The translations under genes were made by a program, and so were the position numbers. The notes below the pieces were generated by a model, which saw nothing but the letters and a program-made list of their open reading frames with translations, was not told the DNA's origin and made no database searches. From Arthrobacter sp. UM1 (GTDB lineage: Bacteria; Actinomycetota; Actinomycetes; Actinomycetales; Micrococcaceae): a DNA stretch of 64,000 nucleotides. The stretch spans positions 81,945 to 145,944 of the forward strand of contig NZ_JACWAB010000005.1 of NCBI RefSeq assembly GCF_020483305.1, in the 5' to 3' direction. Shown here one piece after another: positions 59,822 through 64,000 of this stretch (its first letter is position 1; the number at the start of each line of letters is the position of its first letter).

Positions 59822-61441
59822 TCAGGCGTCCGCCTGCGCCCCCGTCTCCCACGGCGCGGGCACGGGGAAGTAGGACTCGAGGAATCCGACGACGCGCTCC
59901 TGCCGCTCCTGCGCGGAGACCTCGGGGAAGCTGCCGTCGTTGAGGCAGAAGAAGTCCTGGTTCCGCTTGCGCAGGAGCTTGTCCAGCTGCGCGAGCCCGG
60001 AGTGCATCGTGGTGTCCACGTAGGTGACCTTGGCGCCGACCTTCTGCACGGACCGCCCGGTGAGCAGCGTGTAGTAGTGGTACAGCGAGTTGGTCACGGA
60101 GATGTTGTCCTTCTGGCGGAAGCGGCTCGCGGCCGTCTGCCGGAACTCGTCCTCGAACACGGCCTCCATCTCCCGCAGCACGGAGACCCGCAGCGGGGCG
60201 GCCGTGTGCTCGAGGTGCCGGGTGGTGATGCGGCCGAAGCGCTCGAAGAGCAGGCGCCGGTTCACGCGGGCGGCGTTCTCGAACCCGGAGCGGTCCAGGT
60301 GGTTGTCGCCGAGCCCGATCCTCGTGTCCGCCTCGATGAACTTGGTCACGCCGCCCGGGGAGAAGAACATGTCCGGCCCCAGCGGGCGGCCGAAGAACAT
60401 GTCGTCGTTCGAGTAGAGGAAGTGCTCCGAGAGGCCCTTGATGTTCTGCAGCTGGGCCTCGATGGCCTGCGAGTTGAAGACGGGCAGGACGCTGGGGTCC
60501 TCGAAGTGGTCCGCGGCGCGGACGATCCGGATCTGCTCGTGGTCCGGGTTCAGCCACGCGGGCACGGCCGAGTCCGTGCAGATGTAGATGCGGCGGACCC
60601 ACGGCGCGAACATGTGGATCGAGCGCAGCGCGTACTTCAGCTCGTTGATCTGGCGGAAGCGAGCCTCGGCGTCGTCGCCCTCGCCCACCACGGCGTTCTC
60701 CATGAAGGAGGCGCGGTAGCGCTGGAAGTCCTTGTCGTTGCCGTCCACCCAGGAGAAGACGACGTCGATCTCGAAGTCGATGTCCGTCGCGTGGTCCGCG
60801 AACATGTTCTCGATGGTGGGCCAGTCGTGCCCGAACCGGTGCACGGTCCCGCGGACCGCCTCGTCCGCGGGGATGGTGCGCCGGGTGAGCGAGTTCTCGA
60901 TCGGCAGGTGCAGCTCGTCTCCCGCCCAGCGCCACAGCTCGATCTGCACGCCGGTGCCCTGGCCGTACTCGAGGCTGCCGTCCGGGTCCACGCGCGGGCG
61001 GTAGAGCCGGAACATGCGGGACTTGGTGGACTCGGCCAGCTTCCCGTCCGCCACGAGGAGCGCCGAGTGCTTCTTGGCGTCCACGGACATCGAGTAGAAC
61101 GGCTCGTCCTGGCAGGCCGCCACGAGGGTCTTCCGGAGCGCCTTGCGGTCCGTCCAGGCGACGGCGATGACCGGCCGCACGTCGTTGCCGCGCACCAGGA
61201 GGTAGCGGATCCCGGCGTCCTCGAGCACCGTCCGCACGAAGAGCAGGTCCTCCACCATCGCCTCGTGCGGAGTCAGCCTCCGGTTGACGAGCGCGTAGCG
61301 CCCGTGGCTGCGGATGACGTCGTCGCGCCCCTCGAAGCGGTGGGCCGCGGCGGCGGACGTCACCTCCTTGACGTCGCGCTGCCTCTGCTCGGGCTCAGGG
61401 GAGGCGTGATAGACGACGTCGGGGGTCACGTCCTGGCTCAT
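59822..61441 (-). CDS. Stealth-family phosphotransferase (capsular polysaccharide-type)
   Basis: A 539-residue cytosolic protein of the Stealth family of sugar-phosphate transferases. An N-terminal region of ~210 residues precedes conserved regions CR1 (IDVVFSWVDGND), CR2 (FRQINELKYALRSIHMFAPWVRRIYICTD) and CR3 (FNSQAIEAQLQNIKGLSEHFLYSNDDMFFGRPL), then a CR4-like C-terminus. Such enzymes transfer hexose-1-phosphate from a nucleotide sugar to growing capsule or teichoic-type polysaccharide. The start ATG has a GGAG five bases upstream. No other polysaccharide gene adjoins it, so the acceptor is unknown. Confidence 0.88.
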   Translation of the reverse strand: MSQDVTPDVVYHASPEPEQRQRDVKEVTSAAAAHRFEGRDDVIRSHGRYALVNRRLTPHEAMVEDLLFVRTVLEDAGIRYLLVRGNDVRPVIAVAWTDRKALRKTLVAACQDEPFYSMSVDAKKHSALLVADGKLAESTKSRMFRLYRPRVDPDGSLEYGQGTGVQIELWRWAGDELHLPIENSLTRRTIPADEAVRGTVHRFGHDWPTIENMFADHATDIDFEIDVVFSWVDGNDKDFQRYRASFMENAVVGEGDDAEARFRQINELKYALRSIHMFAPWVRRIYICTDSAVPAWLNPDHEQIRIVRAADHFEDPSVLPVFNSQAIEAQLQNIKGLSEHFLYSNDDMFFGRPLGPDMFFSPGGVTKFIEADTRIGLGDNHLDRSGFENAARVNRRLLFERFGRITTRHLEHTAAPLRVSVLREMEAVFEDEFRQTAASRFRQKDNISVTNSLYHYYTLLTGRSVQKVGAKVTYVDTTMHSGLAQLDKLLRKRNQDFFCLNDGSFPEVSAQERQERVVGFLESYFPVPAPWETGAQADA

Positions 61442-61544
61442 CGGTGCTCCGTTTCTCGAGGGGGCGGGGACGGGGCGCGGCATGCCGCGGGTCCCGGGGG
61501 CGGTGGCCCCTGGGACATCGTACGGCTCAGCGCGCGGCGGCTGC

Positions 61545-62033
61545 TCAGCGCCCGTCCGCGGCGGCCTCCAGATCGGCGATGACGAGCCTCTTCATCCCGA
61601 ACATCGCCTGGAGCGCGCGCTGGGACCGCCCGTCGGTGTCGTCCGCGAGGAGCTCGGCCAGGCCCTTCGGCACGATCTGCCAGGAGACGCCCCAGGCGTC
61701 CTTCAGCCAGCCGCACTGGCTCTCGGTTCCGCCGCCTCCGATGAACCCGTCCCAGTAGTGGTCCACCTCCGCCTGGTCCTCGCAGAGGACCATCGTGGAG
61801 TAGGCCTCGGTGGGCGGGAACTGCGGGCCGCCGTTGAGGGCCTGGAGCGCGCGGCCGTCGAGCTCGAACTCGACGACGATCGCCGTGCCTCCCGGGAACG
61901 GCGCCTGCCCCGAGGGGTCGTCGCTGTACCGGCTCACGCTCGTGATCCGGGAGTTCGGGAACAGGGAGACGTAGAACTCGGCGGCCTCCTCGGCGTCGCC
62001 GTTGAACCAGAGGCACGAGGCGAGATGGGGCAT
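61545..62033 (-). CDS. PhnB-like VOC protein
   Basis: A 162-residue VOC protein of the PhnB/'3-demethylubiquinone methyltransferase-like' group. It has MPHLASCLWFNGDAEEAAEFYVSLFPNSRITSVSRY, FELDGRALQALNGGPQFPPTEAYSTMVLCEDQAEVDHYWDGF and a C-terminal GWLKDAWGVSWQIVPKGL. No enzymatic activity has been established for most members. The ATG has AGGAGAAG upstream. It stands between the Stealth gene and the LysR-domain gene, is divergent from the latter, and has no evident functional link to either. Confidence 0.85.
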   Translation of the reverse strand: MPHLASCLWFNGDAEEAAEFYVSLFPNSRITSVSRYSDDPSGQAPFPGGTAIVVEFELDGRALQALNGGPQFPPTEAYSTMVLCEDQAEVDHYWDGFIGGGGTESQCGWLKDAWGVSWQIVPKGLAELLADDTDGRSQRALQAMFGMKRLVIADLEAAADGR

Positions 62034-62135
62034 GGGCTTCTCCTGACGGGTGGGGGACGGGGCGGCGGCGCACCTCGCGCGGTGAGCGCGCGGGGCCGGT
62101 GCGGTCAGTCTAGAGGGCCGCATAGTCTGGAGGGC

Positions 62136-63026
62136 ATGGAGAGCATCGAGGCCCTGTCCGTGGCCATGGTCCCCGGCGTCAACCCGGGCAAGTGGCTGGA
62201 CCGCTGGGCCGAGCGCAGGCCGGACGTTCCGCTCGACGTCTCCGTGGTGAGCGAGTCCGCCCAGCTCGAGGCCCTCTCCCGCAGCCACCTCCTCTTCGCC
62301 CGCTCCGGCGGCCGGCGCCCCGAGGTCCGCGGCGCCTCCGGCCTCCTCACGATCCCCCTCTACGAGGAGCGGCCCGTCGCCGTCGTCCCCGCGGAGCACC
62401 TGTTGGCGCTCGCGGAGGAGGTGCCGGTGCGGGCCGTCGGCGCTTCCGAGCTGCTCGACGTCGAGGCCCTCGGGTACGAGCAGGCCATCGCGCTCGCGGG
62501 CAACGGCGCCGGAGTGGCGGTGGTCCCGCAGGCGGTCGCCCGCGCGTTCTCCCGCAAGGACGCCGCGGTGTCCTTCCTCAACGACGACGACCCCGCCGCC
62601 GCAGGCCTCGACGCGCCCGAGGGGGACCTCCTCTCCGAGGCTGACGCGCAGAGCCTCCTCGAGCCGACGCGGGTCTGGCTGTGCTTCGAGCGCTCCTGGC
62701 AGGACGCGGAGACCGGGGAGAACCACCCCGTCATCGAGGAGTTCATCGGGATCGTCCGCGGCCGGCGGGAGAACAGCTCGCGCCAGCCGTCCGTGCGGGA
62801 GCGCGAGCAGGCCGAGGCCAAGCGGCGCACCCGGGAGCGCCAGTCCGGCCAGGGGGCGCGGGGCGCCTCGTCACAGAAGGGCGGGGGCTCGCAGAAGGGC
62901 GGCTCCTCACAGAAGGGCGGCGCCGCCCGGCAGGGCTCCAAGGGCCGCCCCGGCCAGCAGGGGTCGAAGGGCCGCCCCAACGGACGCTCCTCCCGCGGCA
63001 GCGGAAGCCGAGGCCGCGGGCGCTGA
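62136..63026 (+). CDS. LysR effector-binding-domain protein without HTH, basic repeat tail
   Basis: A 296-residue protein. Residues ~1-205 look like the periplasmic-binding-type effector domain of LysR regulators (SVAMVPGVNPGKWLDRWAERRPDVPLDVSVV, PLYEERPVAVVPAEHLLAL, LAGNGAGVAVVPQAVARAF), but there is no DNA-binding helix-turn-helix before it. Residues ~215-296 are highly basic and low-complexity, with repeated SQKGG and QGSKGRP units, which may bind nucleic acid or be disordered. It may be a regulator using the tail for DNA contact, or a ligand-binding decoy. Similar HTH-less LysR-domain proteins occur in other Micrococcales. The ATG follows GGAGGG. Confidence 0.7.
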   Translation: MESIEALSVAMVPGVNPGKWLDRWAERRPDVPLDVSVVSESAQLEALSRSHLLFARSGGRRPEVRGASGLLTIPLYEERPVAVVPAEHLLALAEEVPVRAVGASELLDVEALGYEQAIALAGNGAGVAVVPQAVARAFSRKDAAVSFLNDDDPAAAGLDAPEGDLLSEADAQSLLEPTRVWLCFERSWQDAETGENHPVIEEFIGIVRGRRENSSRQPSVREREQAEAKRRTRERQSGQGARGASSQKGGGSQKGGSSQKGGAARQGSKGRPGQQGSKGRPNGRSSRGSGSRGRGR

Positions 63027-63190
63027 GCGCGGGGACACTGAGCTCGCCGGGGCTGAACCCGCGGGAGCTGAGCCCGCCGGGCGCGGGCTGCGGGGACTGA
63101 ACCTGCGGGAAGTGGACCCGCGGGGGACTGAACCCGCCGGGCGCGGGCTGCTCCTTCGGCTGACCGCCTCGGAGTCTCCACCCGAGGCGT
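63027..63190. repeat. Degenerate CTGAACCCGCGGGAG repeats
   Basis: Between the convergent LysR-domain and gluconokinase genes, units of 15-20 bases of the type CTGAACCCGCGGGAG or CTGAGCCCGCCGGGC recur at least six times, with GCGCGGGCTGC linkers. No gene is present. The array is of the same style as other repeat-filled spacers in the window. Confidence 0.6.
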
Positions 63191-63196
63191 GCGGCC

Positions 63197-63775
63197 TCAC
63201 CCGTGCCCGGGATCGAGCTCCGCGAGGCCGAACCGCTCCACGATCTCCGCTGCGATCTCACCCGGCGGACGCTCCACGGAGAACTGCGCGCCCCGCTCAT
63301 CCGGCCCGAGCGGCTGCAGAGTCTCAAGCTGCGAGCGGAGCAGGGAGGCGGGCATGAAGTGCCCCTTCCGAGCTGCGAGCCGCTCCGCAATAACAGACTC
63401 CGGCCCGACCAGCTGCGCGAACACCACCTCACCGCCGGCAGCGCGCAGGACGTCCCGGGAGGCCCGCGAGAGCGCCGAGCACGCAACGACCCCCGCCCTC
63501 CCCTCCGCATTCTGACGGGAGAGCCATGCCGCGAGGCGCCGCAGCCACGGCGGCCGCTCCTCTTCCGTGAGGGGCGTCCCCGCCGCCATCGCCGCGATGC
63601 TCTCGGGGGAGTGGAACTCGTCCCCCTCGGCGAAGGGCATGCCGGAGCGCTCGCTCACCATCCGTGCCACGGTGCTCTTCCCCGTGCCGGAGACTCCGGC
63701 GACGACGACGTGCGGCCGCAGCGGGTTGGCGAATGCGGGCTCAGCAGGGGAGCTGTCAACCAGTGGAGGGGTCAT
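63197..63775 (-). CDS. gntK: Gluconokinase
   Basis: A 192-residue gluconate kinase that makes 6-phosphogluconate for the pentose phosphate pathway. The P-loop VVVAGVSGTGKSTVARMV is followed by EGDEFHSPESIAAMAAGTPLTEEERPPWLRRL (GD.(F/Y)H..xN-like region), CSALSRASRDVLR and RKGHFMPASLLRSQLETLQPLG, all diagnostic of the GntK/IdnK group. The ATG at 63775 is preferred for its upstream AGGA; an in-frame ATG at 63802 would add nine residues. No gluconate permease or regulator is adjacent within the window. Confidence 0.92.
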   Translation of the reverse strand: MTPPLVDSSPAEPAFANPLRPHVVVAGVSGTGKSTVARMVSERSGMPFAEGDEFHSPESIAAMAAGTPLTEEERPPWLRRLAAWLSRQNAEGRAGVVACSALSRASRDVLRAAGGEVVFAQLVGPESVIAERLAARKGHFMPASLLRSQLETLQPLGPDERGAQFSVERPPGEIAAEIVERFGLAELDPGHG

Positions 63776-63921
63776 GGGCCCATCCTGGTTCGTCTCTGGC
63801 ATGAAGGCGAGGGGGGGCAGGGAAGGGCACGACAGCAGGAGGAGAGGCGGGGACCCACACGTGGGGCTACGGAGAGCGGAGGAGAGAGACGGAGCGAAGG
63901 AGCCTGACGGGGCTCGAATGC

Positions 63922-63987
63922 GGTGACCGAGGTCACCCGAAGTAAGGAGCTCTTCGATTTGCGTGGTCGGTGGCGGGTGTGTAGAGT
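63922..63987 (+). promoter_or_regulatory. Promoter and palindrome at the right edge
   Basis: A perfect palindrome GGTGACC-GA-GGTCACC (63922-63937) precedes a promoter with -35 TTGCGT (63959-63964), a 17-base spacer and -10 TAGAGT (63982-63987). It drives a gene lying beyond the window. Confidence 0.6.
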
Positions 63988-64000
63988 TTTATCTCGCGCC

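Overview
The window is high-GC DNA with dense genes, strong G/C third-position bias and frequent ATGA/GTGA overlaps. This points to an actinobacterium, most likely Micrococcales (Micrococcaceae-like). The strongest evidence is the crgA - PASTA protein - pknB - pbpA - rodA - pstP - fhaB - fhaA block followed by tRNA-Leu(CAG) (16.8-27.0 kb), an arrangement that in actinobacteria lies near the chromosome origin. An Rpf resuscitation factor, CsbD, DUF3817 and DUF3349 proteins, PxpA/PxpBC and an IdeR/DtxR-type iron box fit the same assignment. No insertion sequences, phage genes or CRISPR arrays were seen.

Layout. 0-8 kb: a lipoprotein, a blasticidin-S-deaminase-like protein, a DUF849 enzyme, an ABM monooxygenase, a DHA2 exporter, DUF3817, two tandem FemAB-like peptidoglycan bridge transferases, and an Rpf-LysM protein with a long 5' leader. 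8.3-8.5 kb: a dense cluster of DnaA boxes. 8.7-16.3 kb: a CPA1 antiporter with a UBP-type zinc finger, a DUF2975/XRE pair behind a nested palindromic operator, a flavin dehydrogenase, and 5-oxoprolinase PxpA/PxpBC. 16.8-27 kb: the cell wall and division signalling operon. 27-33 kb: a hypothetical protein, a VOC protein, a MarR regulator, and an apparent amide-use set (AmiC-like sensor, APC permease, acetamidase/formamidase).

32.8-39.0 kb is the main accessory island: nine minus-strand genes, mostly overlapping. It starts with an EspC-like small secreted-type protein and a 515-residue WXG/LXG-like protein with a glycine-zipper membrane region. These are followed by a PsbP/Mog1-like protein, an unknown protein, a PH-like membrane protein, and a set of paralogous 'M' (membrane) and 'D' (soluble) modules present both fused and separate. 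I read it as an orphan type VII secretion effector locus with candidate membrane immunity proteins. Part of it is clearly AT-richer than its surroundings.

39-64 kb: an AnsP-like amino-acid permease, a Nei-type glycosylase, a zinc alcohol dehydrogenase, an NCS1 permease, a phosphate transporter operon, an FMN glutamate-synthase-like protein overlapping poxB, an iron-regulated YclNOPQ-like siderophore importer, a YdjM-like protein, CsbD, a CpdA-like phosphodiesterase, a GT87 mannosyltransferase, pth-rplY, a Stealth phosphotransferase, a PhnB-like VOC protein, a LysR-effector-domain protein without HTH, and gluconokinase.

A family of long palindromes sharing GCTTGTGCACCC arms recurs five times at gene ends. 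Several intergenic regions also contain degenerate 10-21-bp tandem repeats.
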